The notes below the pieces were generated by a model. That model saw only the letters and a list, made by a program, of their open reading frames with translations. It was not told the DNA's origin and made no database searches. Positions 1 to 11,823 of a DNA stretch of 64,000 bases are shown here, in pieces; within the stretch, counting starts at the first letter, position 1, and each line of letters opens with the position of its first letter. The position numbers and the translations under genes were made by a program. The DNA comes from Acanthochromis polyacanthus. Its lineage: Eukaryota > Chordata > Actinopteri > Pomacentridae. Location of the stretch: assembly GCF_021347895.1 (NCBI RefSeq), contig NC_067118.1:13147015-13211014 (forward strand), read 5' to 3'.

Positions 1-383
1 AACAGGGTGTGCTGAATGCTCTGGGAGCAAGTCTGCAGTGAAAACACCTTTGAAGGGGTCAAGGGTCTCAAAAATGACCGAGCAGGAATTTTTTTTACAT
101 GTTTGAAGGCCTCAGGCTTCATCACTACTCGTAGGCCTCACTGCTGAAAAAAGCGGGTTCCCATGGGGCTAGACCCTTGAAAACAGATACAGTGCTTCAT
201 GTGACTGCTCTGAATAGTCCCACACAATAACAGACTTGAATTTCACTGGGAATGACTTTTACGATACTTGATATGCTGCAAAAATGTCTCCTTCAATCGA
301 AGTCTTCAGATTTAGTGACCCTTGACCCCTTCAAAGGTGTTTTCACTGCAGACTTGCTCCCAGAGCATTCAGCACACCCTGTT
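1..383. mobile_element. Foldback (MITE-like) element with 67-bp perfect terminal inverted repeats
   Basis: Bases 1-67 are the exact reverse complement of 317-383, as far as I can align by eye. The ends read AACAGGGTGTGCTG and CAGCACACCCTGTT. The spacer is about 250 bp with no coding frame, so this is a non-autonomous foldback element. The left arm begins at the window edge, so the true terminus and any target duplication cannot be seen. Confidence 0.85.
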
Positions 384-1218
384 CTATGACTTTATGCACT
401 TTGATTGATGTTCTCACACTGTTTCTCATTCATTTTACATTTCCATCTTAAAAAGGCCCCTGTTCCAGTGTCTTTTTTGCTCCTATTCTGCCATTGTAGG
501 TCCTGGTGGTCTGAAAACGTACACCAGTATTGCTTTAGGACCCAATATCAAGCATGTGCAGGTTGGTTCAAATTGGTCAAAGAATCTGTGAGATTTTGAC
601 CTTAATTGGCCTTTTGGACATTAAAGGGGCACACAGTGTGTCCTCTGTTTGTCTTGAATCATAAACAACGTCAGTAATTTTCTCGCTCCTTAATAAGTGA
701 TGTAAACGAGATGCCATATTCATTCAATATTCATTACGGTACTGGATGGTTTTAAAAAATAAAACTTTATTGCACTATGTCAGTGAACAAAACAAACAAT
801 GAACACCGATGCACTGATGTGAAGTTCTTTATATGTGGGCAATGTGTCTTTATTAGTTAAAAGACAGGACATTGTAATTGTAAGATGTCATTGATTTACA
901 CCTGCATTTTGTGCTTCATGGCACTAGGTGTGCTGTTTGCATGTTGGACATTGTTTTACACAGACACCACCGAAGAAGAAAGGTGCCAGAAGTGCTGCAC
1001 GTTGTTATGTTGTTGTGTTACTCGGTAAAGGCCGTGCCAGAAGAAACTGTGATAAGTGGAATAATTTAATGCACCGTTCTTCAGTAAATAAGAAAGACTG
1101 AACAACCGTCTCCGCACATTTTATTTAAATAGAAGCAGTTAAACGTATCAGTTCTCCCCTGTGTTTTCCCGACCACGGTCAGGAAGCGGACAGCAGGAAA
1201 GGTTAACAATAGATATCG
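384..1218. other. No gene seen
   Basis: AT-rich sequence with short random open frames only. No recognised repeat or coding similarity. Confidence 0.5.
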
Positions 1219-1458
1219 TCAGTAACTACACAAATATGTTAAGAGCTCAGATAATGACACAATGTAACGAATAAATACAATAACATATACGCCATTTGGT
1301 TTAGCCCTTGGACGCTTCCTTAGCAACCACCACAGCAACGGTAGAAAACGTAACAATGTAAAAATTCCATTCCGAGACGTGAAAGATTCATCGTCATAAC
1401 AAACCAAAGATCATACACAAGAACTGAACGAATATTGTGAAATTAAAATGTATATATT
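1219..1458 (+). repeat. Diverged direct repeat, copy 1
   Basis: Blocks here (CAGTAACTA, ATGACACAATG, ACAATA, TTTGGTTT, CAACCACCA, GTAGAAAA, GACGTGAAA, ACAAACCAAA, ATCAT, ACTGAA, TGTGAAA) recur in the same order at 1729-1982. The overall match is imperfect. The function is unknown; the open frames over it are short and not conserved between the copies. Confidence 0.6.
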
Positions 1459-1728
1459 TTTTGGTGTCGCTGTAATGCCTGAGGCTCAGGTAGAAAGACA
1501 GGGGGATCTTGTTGTGGTGCTCCGAACCTGGAAGGGAAGAAAGCTTTTAGGTCGCTGTGCGTTGACTGGTGTATGGACGAGCTCAACAAATGATTGCGGT
1601 AAAAACACGTTCATGGAAATAAATACGGTTGTTTGCATTGACAACGAGCGACTTGTGGATCATTGAAATGCAACTTGTTAACAAGGGAGCGAAGCGCGTC
1701 AACTAATGAAACGCCGGGGAAGACATCT

Positions 1729-1982
1729 CAGTAACTAGCAGTAATCATCAAGAGTTACATAAATGATTTAACAACCCAAAAAATGACACAATGCAACAAT
1801 ACAAAAATAAACACACCACTTGGTTTCATCTGTGGCAGCGTCCTAATCAACCACCATAACAGTAGAAAATGTGACACTCACAATTTAATGCCGTGACGTG
1901 AAATTCAGCATAAAAACAAACCAAACCACAGATCATTTCCAATAACTGAATGGATAATGTGAAAGTGTTTTATATATTTCTC
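1729..1982 (+). repeat. Diverged direct repeat, copy 2
   Basis: Second copy of the 1219-1458 block with the same order of short matching words, separated from copy 1 by about 270 bp. It may be an old tandem duplication or two fragments of one dispersed repeat. Confidence 0.6.
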
Positions 1983-2269
1983 GCTAAAAATGTCATCAAA
2001 ATGTTTTTTTCTGTCCAAACTATCTTAAAATAATGCATTTTCCACGGAAAATAAAAGGAATAGCCACCATGTTTTTATTTTGAGAAGCCTGCAGCAAGCA
2101 GTCACGTGACCCTTCGTCAGACCAATAGAAAAGAATTGGGGGGAAAAACGTGAGCATCTCACAATTTTCAGGCCCAAATTGTGAGATTGTAACGTTTTGC
2201 ATTGTGGACCGTGATTATGTCACAATTTGATGTGAGACTGGGTTGGTTCATGAGACAGACACCCTCTTT

Positions 2270-2360
2270 ACTTTAAGATTAGGATTAAAACTTACCCTTC
2301 CATATAGTCCATGGGCCAGACCAGATATTGGTACCACCTCAGGTGACCAAACCAAAGTGG
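2270..2360 (-). repeat. Fragment of the interspersed repeat also seen at 6600-7285
   Basis: In reverse complement it shares ordered words with 6615-6690, including GGTCACCT, GGTGGTACC, CTGGCCCA and the TTTAAACTTTA-like block. It is a short piece near the 5' part of that repeat. Confidence 0.5.
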
Positions 2361-3137
2361 TTCTAAAATGTACATTGGGTTAATATAAGTACATTAAGAT
2401 GTGATAGCCTTTCCACACTGGCACCTTAGTCACTTTTTTGTGAAACGGTCACATTTACCATAACTGCTGTATTGCAATCCATTTAAGCCTATGAGACCCA
2501 CAGCTGCAACATTACAACATTTTTTTAAGGCTGTCCAGCTGTACCTATTTCTGCCTGAATGTAGACAAACACTACATATCCCAGCACCCCACAGTCTGAA
2601 CTGCAAAATTGCAACATTTTTGGAATGTATTTTAGGAAAATCTTAATACTGTGAGACATAACACATTCCAAGTTCAAACAACATGTCTTTCACTGATACC
2701 CCAGCTCTCTCTTTAGGAACAATTTCAATAATTTTCCAAGCAAGTATTTGATCTGTAATTTTTTTTTCTACATATAGAAATACAGATACAGATTTTTAGT
2801 GATAAACAGCTCAAAATATTTTTTAAAAAGTATAATACAGTTTATGACAAAATTATTAGCCACGCCATGAAATTTAAGTTTTTTGAAAAAAAAACCCAAG
2901 TGCTGTTAAACACATCAAGGAATTTATATCTCAGCTTTCCCAAACATCCTAGTTTTATTTTCGAAACTTACTTTATTTTATTTTGCACACAGAAACAAAA
3001 TTATTCAACAAAAACCAAAAAACTACCAGCGTCAAAATTATTGGCCCCCTTAAGAATTTACCTTTTTATTGAGTCAAACCACAAACCGCTGTTGTGCAAT
3101 CATGTGTTTTAACTTTGTAATGCTCACAGCTTGTAAT

Positions 3138-3140
3138 CAG

Positions 3141-3176
<36 letters not shown>
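3138..3176. repeat. (AATC)n microsatellite
   Basis: About nine uninterrupted tetranucleotide units inside the Tc1 relic, upstream of its transposase. Confidence 0.95.
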
Positions 3177-3253
3177 GTTAAAACTGGGGTTGTCCTACAC
3201 TTTACACACAGTATAAAAACTTAAGGATTTGAGCTATTACTTGAGAAAGCATC

Positions 3254-4228
3254 ATGCCAAAAACAAAAAGAGAAAAAGAATTATTGATGCTTACAAAGCA
3301 GAAGAAGGGTCTACAAAGTTATCACAGCGTTTCCAAGTGTCCAGCAGTGGAGTGAGAAGTCTCAACAAGAAATTCAGAGAGCCACACAGCACAGAACAAG
3401 TCTGGCAGAGGGAGGAAAACAAAGATTTCAAAGACTCTGGAAAGAAAACGTGTGAGAGATGTGTCTACAGATGCTAGAACAACCACCAAAACACTGGTTA
3501 ATGACTTAGAGAAGTCAGGAATTGTAGCGTCAAAGAAGACGGTCACTAGAGCCCTACACAGAAATGGACTAAACCCGAACCCTCCACTTCCACAGAAGAG
3601 AAACCTTCAAGCCAGACTGAAGTGTGCTAAGGACAACCTGGAGAAAGATTATGAAGACTGGAAGCGTGTCCTTCAGATGAGACCAAACTAGAGGTCTTTG
3701 GTCGTAGAGACGTTGCTTCTGTTTGGAGAAACATGGGAGAGGCGTAGAACCCGAAGAACTCTGCCCCCACAGTTAAACACGGCGGTGGCAGTATCATGAT
3801 GTTAGATGCTTCAGTGCGTCTGGAACTGGGAATCTGGTCAAGGTTTAAGGAATCATGAAGAAAGAAGGATATATGAAGATTTAGAAAGAAAACCTCCAGC
3901 AGTCAGCTGCTAAACTGGGTCTGGGTCTTCCAACATGACAACAACCCAAAACTTACATTGCTCCTGGTGAAGACCTACCTCCAGAAGACCAAAGTGAACA
4001 TTATTGACTGACCTGCACAAAGCCCTGACTGGGATCCCACTGAAAATCTGTGGGGTCAACTGAAGGCCAAGGTCCATGCCAGAAGACCATCAAATCTGGA
4101 GGAGCTGAGAGGTTTGTCAAAGAAGAACAGGTTGGGATTCCTCAGGAGATGTCAGAGACTCGTTACAAACAGCAATAAATGACTGGAAGCTGTTATCCAG
4201 CAAAAAGGAAACACAACTGACTATTAGC
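3254..4228 (+). pseudogene. Tc1-like transposase, frameshifted
   Basis: Pieces of a DDE transposase follow one another in different frames. The N-terminal helix-turn-helix part (KLSQRFQVSSSGVRSL) is followed by the second half of the DNA-binding region (VNDLEKSGIVASKKTVTRAL). Then come the decayed HGGGS, QHDNN and SPDxxPxENLW catalytic-domain blocks up to about 4228. Several frameshifts and stops rule out activity. The family usually has about 340 residues, and the span matches that length. The start is the ATG at 3254. Confidence 0.85.
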
Positions 4229-4330
4229 ATCTAGGGGACTAATAATGACCCTGGTAGTTTTTGGTTTTAGTTAAATAATCTTGTTTCTGTGTCCAAAATA
4301 AAATATTGTAAGCTCCAAAATAAAACTAGT

Positions 4331-4590
4331 AGCATAGCTCAGTGGATAGAGTGACTGTCTTGCAACCGAAGAGTTGCCGGTTCGATTCCCCGGCCTGTCG
4401 TGCTCATGTCGAGGTGTCCCTGAGCAAGACACCGAATCCCTAATTGCTCCTGGTGGGTTGTGGTTAGCACCTTGCATGACAGCTTCCGCCATCAGTGTGT
4501 GAATGGGTGAATGTGATGTATATTGTAAAGTGCTTTGGGTACCTTGCAGGTATAGTAAAGCTCTATATAAATACAGACCATTTAACTAGG
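4331..4590 (+). mobile_element. tRNA-derived SINE, copy 1
   Basis: The head carries an A-box-like TAGCTCAGTGGATAG and a perfect B-box GGTTCGATTCC, the internal RNA polymerase III promoter. The body (GTCGAGGTGTCCCTGAGCAA, AGCTTCCGCCATCAGTGTGT) and the 3' part TATATAAATAC match a second copy at 44147-44372. It is inserted in the Tc1 relic, so it is younger than that element. The cloverleaf is not complete, so this is not a tRNA gene. Confidence 0.9.
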
Positions 4591-4696
4591 ACCATCAACT
4601 AGCTGTGTATAACAGCGCTTGAGGTTTTTTTTGAAAAAACAACAACAAACCAAATCTTAAATTTCATAGTGGGCCTAATAATTTTGTCTTCAACTC

Positions 4697-6599
4697 TACT
4701 TGTGATTTTCAGGGATTTCTTTCAATGGTGCAAAAATGCAACACTGGGCTTTAATGGATGCTGCTTGTTTATACCGACGGCCCTATACCCTGGGTCAGGA
4801 GTAAATTAATCAATTGTACCATTTATATAATATACAGTATCTGTACTGTATACTATAGCCTATGGGGTTAAGCTTAAAAGTTTACCCAATGAATTTAATA
4901 TAGGATTAACAGTATATTAGCAGGTACACACATCAACTGCAGTATGGTGCTCGTTTGTGCTTCATAGTTCAAAAAAACTGCTGCCTTCAGTTTCACATGT
5001 AAGGAGACACAAAGGAGAATGAAATCCACCAGTTAAGAGTCCTCAGACACCAGAAATCATTATCATGTTCAAGCAATTCCTATATGTAAATATAAACTAA
5101 TAGTGGAGGACTGATTTAATACAATTCCACTTTTGCAAGTTCAAAAAATAAAATAAAGTTGTAATAAGATAATTTTCTTACAGATTTTCTGTTGTGTGGC
5201 GGTGTATTCTAACAGGGATTGCAATTAGAGTTTTGACTTGTTAAATTAGTTTGCATTTTATTGTGCCATATTCAACAATTTCATATCAATACAATTCATT
5301 TCAAGATACATATTTTGATACTATTGAATTATCAATGCCGAATCATCTGTGGATTTTGTTAAAAATTAAGTTGGAATATTTGCATGCATTTAGTGTGGCT
5401 ATTGCAATTTTATAACGTTTTCACAAAATCCTGAAAAATTGAAACAATGATAAAGTCTCATTATTTTCTTGATTAGAGGCTAAAAACAGTTTAAAAAGAA
5501 AAAATGACATTAATATCATCAATGGGTTTCAGCGGGTTAAATCTTGCAGTATGCAAAGATCACATTTAACATAACTCAATAATCAAATAAAACTGTGAGA
5601 AATATATTGTACATATAATATATTATAATAATTAAACATCAGACCCAAATGAATGCATCTTTTTCTGCTTATTTGATAGTGTATTTGCCTTCACGTGTTT
5701 TTTCCTATAGGAGTTATTGTGGGTAGGTGTATGTTTGTTTTCAGGTCCTTTGAAGAAGCTGCTGAGATGTCTAGTTATGCAAGTTGCCTTTTACAGTTCT
5801 AATTAAGGTTAATTAAGCTGAATTAAATCAATTAACTGTGGTAATATCCTTTCCTTTTTTAGGATTAACTTTGAATTAACTTGAATGACTGCCTTTATTT
5901 TATATGATATTGGTACGTGTAAGAAATGACTCCTACCTCCTACCTTATAACTCTGTACTGTTCTCAGAGAATTACCGCACAGCACAACAGGATGAAAATT
6001 CATTCATTTGAAAATTTAGCTTCGTAATGGAAATAGTCTTTGCAATAGTGTTTTGACATATGATGAATTCTGGTAGCAGTCTGTTATAATTGGGTTACAT
6101 TTGAACTTGTCATCACAATTTTGACAGTTTTGATACCATTTAAAAGGTATTTTGTATGTTTAACTGGAAATTATAGTCTGCTGTCTCACACTGACCACAA
6201 ATCACAAGACATGGTTTGTCTTATTTTTAAAAAATATTCAATAGAATTTAACTTTGAAATTGTTTATCAAATTTTCACTATTTTATTGTCCCGTCCTGCT
6301 TACAGAAAATCTTGTTACCATAGCAACGAAATCTTTCTCAGTCTCATGTTTGTTATAGTATTGTTCTGAGCTGTAAAGTTATTATGCAGGTCATGTATAG
6401 CATGTGGTGTTTCATATTTTTTTTCGCAATGAAGAAAAATCCCATCAAATTGTCCTGTCATGTTGATAGGACTTTTGGCTCAGACTCCATGCATTTCATT
6501 GTGGGTCATGTCCATTAAACGAGTGATAACATATATTTAGCTGTGAGTATGCAAGGGCTATCATATCAAAATGCAAACTAGAGACATATAGCAAGTTAA
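4697..6599. other. No gene seen
   Basis: AT-rich intergenic sequence with no open frame above about 80 codons and no repeat I recognise. Confidence 0.5.
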
Positions 6600-7285
6600 A
6601 AATACCAAAAAGAATTGGTCACCTCGGGTGGTACTGGTATCTGAAATTTTGGGTCCTGGCCCAAGGACTAATAAAGTTTAAAGTTAGAGCTGCTCAGGAT
6701 CACCTGAGCTGTCCCTTAGTTTTGCTGCTACAGGTTCAGACTGCTGCTGGACTCCCATGATGCACGGGGCTCTTCTTCTCTTGTCTCTTATTTTTCATAC
6801 AGTAATAAATCGCCCCTACATATCACTAACTCTGTTTTTCCCTGAGGCTCTGTGTTTGTTCTCCCTGCAGTTGTCTCTGGATCTGGAACTATACGTCTCT
6901 GATCTGCAATTTCTGCCCTCATCAACCTCCAAAATGTTTATTGTTCTGTTTGTATTGTCTGTTCTCCATCTACTATTCTGCTATCCCCACCCCAATCATC
7001 CCCACTCTCACCCCAACCAAGCAAGGCAGATGGCCACCTTCCCTGAGCCTGGTTCTGTCAGAGGTTTTTTTCCCCCTCTCAGTATTTAGGAAGGGTTGGT
7101 TTTTGGCTTCTCTCCACTATAGCCAACCACGTGCTCAGAGGTAATCCAAAGGCAACTTTGTACTGTTGGGTTCTCTGATCTCAATTTAAAAATTGTGAAG
7201 TTTGTACCTTAAGATATTAAGCACTGTGAGATGACATATGTTGTGAATTTGTTCTATATATATATAATTGAATTGAATTGAATTA
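6600..7285 (+). repeat. Interspersed repeat with (TTGAA)n tail, probably a LINE 3' end
   Basis: It contains the words CAGATGGCCACCTTCCCTGA, GCCTGGTTCTGTCAGAGGTT and CACTGTGAGATGACATATGT, and ends in ATTGAATTGAATTGAATT at 7268-7285. I recognise this layout from common teleost dispersed repeats with a short tandem tail, as in L2-like LINEs. The family assignment is tentative. The 110-codon open frame inside it is not convincing as a gene. Confidence 0.55.
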
Positions 7286-8179
7286 CCATTTTACAACAGT
7301 TTTACCCAATCCTTGTTATTGTATTTGAGATTCCATGTTGAATAGTTCTTATGTAAATTATGCTCTTTTACAATCTGGATTTTATTGTGGTAGCTTTAGG
7401 CAATACAACACTACTGTCATCTTTAAACCTATTTTGAGTTTTGTGTACTATAAAGTCCAGTCTGGGTTTGACCGGCTAACTTGGCATTAGTATATATTTT
7501 ATATTGCTTCTCTCAATGACACTGTAAGTCAATTATGTAAGGTGTCCTGAGATTATTGTGTTATGATTCAGGGCTAGATACGTAAAATATAAACTGTGTT
7601 AATAACTTGTGACTATACAAATAGCAACTGCATAAATAAACAAAAGCCGTACATCCTCAGTTTAAACATCTGCATGACTTTTGCATTTTGTTTCACATGT
7701 TACTCCAGGTCTGGACCCCCAGTTAAAAAACAAAACAAAACAGTGATGTTCATACAACACAGTTAGCACCTACATTCAGTTAAGCAATACAAATTGTAAC
7801 AGCTATGTCCTGTACTTAGCACTATTGGTTATGGATGGTGGCTGTATGAGAGTTTTGACGTGCACTCAACTAAAAATAAACAAACAGATTCTTCATAAGA
7901 GTCGGAATAATCCCAGTTCTTTATTTTTGTTTTTTACTCGTTACTTAAACTTGGTCATAAAGAAAATAGTAAAACGCAAATAACACCGAGCACAATCGAA
8001 AACTGTGTGCCTCCGCCTGTTTCTATTCAACAACACCTGAACCCAATCATATAATCAGCTAAATACCTTCAGATGACCCCAGGCCGTCAAGCTCCAGGAA
8101 AAGAATTAAACCTTCCTTGGATCTGGGGTGGGAAATTACAAAACCAAGAACAAAATGAAATATGGCTCCTACACAAATC
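7286..8179. other. No gene seen
   Basis: AT-rich sequence without recognised genes or repeats. Confidence 0.45.
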
Positions 8180-8379
8180 ATACTGTTCACAACCACACTT
8201 TAATTTATTGATCTTCAGATATGTATTGTCACCACATAGTGACAGAATCATATCTCACTCATCACACCTGATGTTGTTGTTATGTTATATTGTTAACCCT
8301 GTGTTCTTCAAGTAAGTGGTTTTGACGGTTGGGCCTCTAATATCTCTCTGTGGATTTCTATCAAGATTTTGTGGAGTAC

Positions 8380-9304
8380 TGTTACGGCCACCAGTGTTGG
8401 TGTGCCATCTGGTTTCTGGGGGTGATGTCCTGTTGGGCCTTTGTATGGGGGAGAATTACACGTGTGGGTTCAGCTGTGGTTGTTTCAGAGTCTCTGGAAC
8501 CCCAGCTGCCAGCCATTCCAGCTGATGACACCAGAGCTGAGTCTGCATTGCAGACTGCACTGCAATCCGGTTCTCCCCACCCTCCAACCTTCCTGATTGG
8601 GCCACCCTCCAGCTCCCCTCCACCTCTGACCAACCAGATGCAGCCAGCACCACACCTGCAGGCTATATACCTGCCACCGTGTCATTAGTCTGGGTGGCTG
8701 GTAGCTGTGACCAGTCCACCTTGGTACCTCTTTCTGTGTGAAAATTTGTTTGTATTTTCGATGTGTTTCGGTCTGTAGGTACTTGTGGTGGGTTGGTGGG
8801 TTACACAGACACTTCGGTCGGCAGATACTCGTGGTGGGTTCTGCCGACACTTTGGGTTTCTGTTGGCGGCTGCTACCTTGGTGTGAAGCCTACTGTCTCA
8901 AGTGGAGACTGAGGCTCCAATTAGCAGCCTGCCACCTTAGTGAAGAAGCCACTCTGTGTTTAGAGTCTTTGTGAACTGTGTAATCAGTGAGTGTGAGGCA
9001 CCAGTTTTGTTGAGTTCATTTTGTGCACACTTTGTATTAGTTTTTGTTCCTGGTGGTGGGTGTTGCTGTTGTATTTAAGTTTGGCTTAGGAGTTTAGTTG
9101 TTTTGGGTTTAGATAATTTGGGAACTCTGTTAGACTTTGTTTTGTTTTATTCCTTTCTTTGATTTGGCAACACTCACCAGTCTTGTGTTTATTGTCACTT
9201 TTATGTTCCCCTTTTGCCAATAAGCAATAAATCCCTTTACCTAAATCAACAACACCTGGTTATTCTGTTGCGTCCAGCCAACCCCTAGAGGTTGGATTGT
9301 AACA
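8380..9304 (+). mobile_element. Solo LTR of a retrotransposon, 925 bp
   Basis: It starts TGTTACGG and ends TGTAACA, the TG...CA ends of an LTR. It is flanked by a perfect 5-bp target duplication AGTAC (8375-8379 and 9305-9309). AATAAA near 9228 fits an LTR polyadenylation signal. No gag or pol frame is present, so the internal part was lost, probably by LTR recombination. The superfamily is not determined; a Ty3/gypsy origin is a guess from the 5-bp duplication. The overlapping open frames on both strands at 8316-8974 are not genes. Confidence 0.88.
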
Positions 9305-9309
9305 AGTAC

Positions 9310-10362
9310 ATATCCAATCATATTGATCTTTTTATGGAAACTAATCAAACCCCTGAGACAAGTAAAAGCTGTCTATGGGAAACACTAAAAGACTCTCTGA
9401 GGGGGATGATAATATCTTATACTGCTAGTGCTAACAAAGAGCGTGCAAAACGTCTCTCAGAAACAGAGGCCAGGATGCATACAATTGATCAGGAATATTC
9501 ATCAACACCCTCTGAAAATCTCTACAGGGAAAGAACCTCACTACAAACTGAATATGACATAATGACTGACCATGCTGAAGATTTGTGTCGTAAGTTAACC
9601 CATTATGAATCTGGAGAACACTCTAGCAAACTCTTGAGTCATCAGCTTAGACAGTCTGCTGCAACAAGCTTCATTACTGAAATTGAATTGGGTAATGGTA
9701 GTAGCACCACAGAGCAAAAGAGTATAAATAAACAATTTCAAGAATTTTACCAAAATGTATATAAATCAGAGGCAGGTGATGACACTCTAATCACAGAGTT
9801 TTTCAATAATTTAAAGATACCATCCCTGGGCCAGGACAATGTCAGTACACTAGAGAAACCTTTAACACTGGCTGAAATTAAAAAAACCATAAAACCATCT
9901 AAATCTGGGAAGTCGCCTGGTCCAGATGGCTACTCCATTGAATTTTATAAAGCCTTTTCTGCAAAATTGGTGCCACTTTTACGTGAAGTATATGAAGAAG
10001 CCTTACAGAAGGAAACTCTGCCAATGACACAGGCAACTATATCTGTGCTTCTCAAGAAGGATAAAGATCCGCTAAAATGTGACTCTTACAGACCGATCAG
10101 TTTGCTTTGCTGCGATTATAAAATTTTAACAAAGACCCTTGCCGCGAGACTTGAACCAATTATACACAAAATAATCCACAGAGATCAGACAGGCTTTATG
10201 ACTGGCAGGCGACTCACTGACAATTTATGTCGTGTGCTTAACATATTATATACACCAAACCCCATTCACATAGAGGAGGTATTGATATCGTTAGATGCTC
10301 ATAAAGCCTTTGACAGGGTGGAGTACAATTATTTACTTGCAGCTTTCATACAGTTTGGTTTT
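9310..10362 (+). pseudogene. L1-like ORF2, reverse transcriptase N-terminal part
   Basis: An open frame of about 350 codons. A coiled linker (KERAKRLSETEARMHTIDQE) leads to the reverse transcriptase blocks SGKSPGPDGYSIEFY, DSYRPISLL, IHRDQTGFMTGR and ISLDAHKAFDRVEY. The last is motif A with its catalytic Asp. The protein would copy LINE RNA into DNA at a nicked target. The frame is cut at 10362 by the GC-rich insertion, so no functional enzyme can be made. Confidence 0.93.
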
Positions 10363-10527
10363 TGTCACGGACTAGGTGGTGTGAACCCATGAAAGCAGGC
10401 AAAACAGGCAGGCGGGTGAATTAAAAAGGAAGGTTTTTAATATAAATAACAGAAAATAACCACTCGGGAGGCACAGGGAAAAGGAACTAAACAGGAGCTA
10501 AACTAAACTAAGAGCGACGGACCTGAT

Positions 10528-10912
10528 GGCCGTGGTGGGGGACTTTAACTAAACTAAACAGAGGAGAGATGACTCACAAATGTCCAGGGTATCAGAAGAC
10601 GAGGTGGGGGACAGAGCTGAGGGAGCCGGCGGCGGAGACGTGGAGAGGACCGAGGAGCAGACAAATCAGGAGCAGGCGAAGGGAGGTGCAGAGCGGGGCA
10701 GGGGTGACGAGCAGATGAGGTAATGCTTAGATCCAGAGAACGGTGTGCTCGCGGCGGAGTGCGGCGTGTAGCATGAGGCAATGATCCAGCATGGAGCTGA
10801 GGGAAGAGCCAGGCTTTATACAGAGCTGATTGCTCATTGCGCTCAGCTGCGCTCTTCCACAGCCGCTCCTAATTAGATGAACCAGAGCACAGGAGCAGGA
10901 GGGGGCGTGACA
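10528..10912 (+). repeat. Direct repeat copy 1 of the GC-rich element
   Basis: It begins GGCCGTGGTGGGGGACTTTA and shares long stretches with 11824-12278, such as ATGATCCAGCATGGAGCT and GCCAGGCTTTATACAGAGCT. It ends GGGGGCGTGACA, the same words that end the whole element. Confidence 0.9.
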
Positions 10913-10919
10913 GTACCCC

Positions 10920-11823
10920 CCCTCGAGGTGCGCCTCCTGGTGCACACTGGACCAGTCGGGGTGCCGGCGGAATGTTCTCGGGACCCACAGCGTCCAGCCG
11001 GAGGGACTGCTCCGGGGGGCAGCCCAAGGGACGGACGGACGGGCTGGGCTGGAGGCCGGACTGGGGACTGGCGGCAGCAGGCCCCTTCTGGGGGCCGGAT
11101 CGGTGGCCGGACTGGGGACCTGCAGCGGCGGAACCCCTCCGGGGGCCGGATCGGTGGCCGGACTGGGGACCGGCGGCGGCGGGACCTCCCTGGGGGCCGC
11201 ACTGGATCCGGGGCCGGGAAGCTCCCTGGAAGCGGGACTGGAGCTGGGGCTGAGGACCTCACAGGGGACAGGGCAGGAGCTGGGGATTCCTCCAAGGGCA
11301 TCACTGAAGCCAGGGGCTCCTCCGGGGTCTGAACTGGGCCCGGGGCCGGGGTTCCTTCCGTGGGAGGAGCCGGAGCTGAGGGTTCCTCCGGGGGCTGTGT
11401 CAGAGCCGGGGACCCCCTCGGAGGCAGAGCTGAAGCCGGTGGATCCCCCGGGGGCAGAGCCGGAACCGGTGGGTCCTCCGGGGGCAGAGCCGGAGCCGGT
11501 GGATCCCCTGGGGAAAGAACGGGATCTGGGCACCCCTCTGGGGGCAGAACAGCATCCGAGGCCAGGGGCCCCTCCGGGGGCTGAACTGGTTCCAGGGGCC
11601 CCTCCAGGGCAGAACAGGATCCGGGGACCCCTCTAGGGGTAGAACAAGACCCGGGGCCAAGGGAGCTGGAGCCAGGACAGGGGACCTCTCTGGGGATGAA
11701 ACTGAGGCCCGGACTGGGGACCCCTCCGGAGGTGAAACTGGAGCCAGGACAGGGGACCCCTCGGGGGGATGGACTAGCGGCAGGACTGGACTTGGAACTG
11801 GGCACCCCTCGGGGGGCAGAGCT
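10920..11823. repeat. GC-rich degenerate minisatellite core
   Basis: Loosely repeated units built on GGGGGC-AGAGC-GGAGCC-GGTG and GGCCGGACTGGGGACC words. Because stop codons need A and T, long frames stay open on both strands: 310 codons on minus, 177 on plus, all Pro/Gly/Ala/Glu-rich. They look like composition artefacts rather than genes. Confidence 0.85.

Larger units (their letters stand above)
2838..4696 (+). mobile_element. Degenerate Tc1/mariner-type transposon carrying a SINE
   Basis: The left end TA-CAGTTTATGACAAAATTA (from 2838) pairs with the right end around 4660-4696, whose reverse complement reads GTTGAAGACAAAATTATTAG. Both ends are flanked by TA, the Tc1 target. A broken transposase reads on the plus strand. 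A tRNA-derived SINE of about 260 bp at 4331-4590 accounts for part of the length. An (AATC)n run sits at 3138-3176. Confidence 0.85.

Noticed and set aside
4331..4400. Possible tRNA gene with A and B boxes
   Set aside because: The cloverleaf does not close and the sequence continues into a SINE body with a second copy at 44147; it is a SINE head.
6757..7144. 110- and 67-codon frames as small genes
   Set aside because: They lie inside an interspersed repeat with a (TTGAA)n tail, a fragment of which recurs at 2270.
8316..8974. Overlapping 69-121 codon frames inside the first solo LTR
   Set aside because: They lie wholly within the LTR, overlap on both strands and show no protein similarity.
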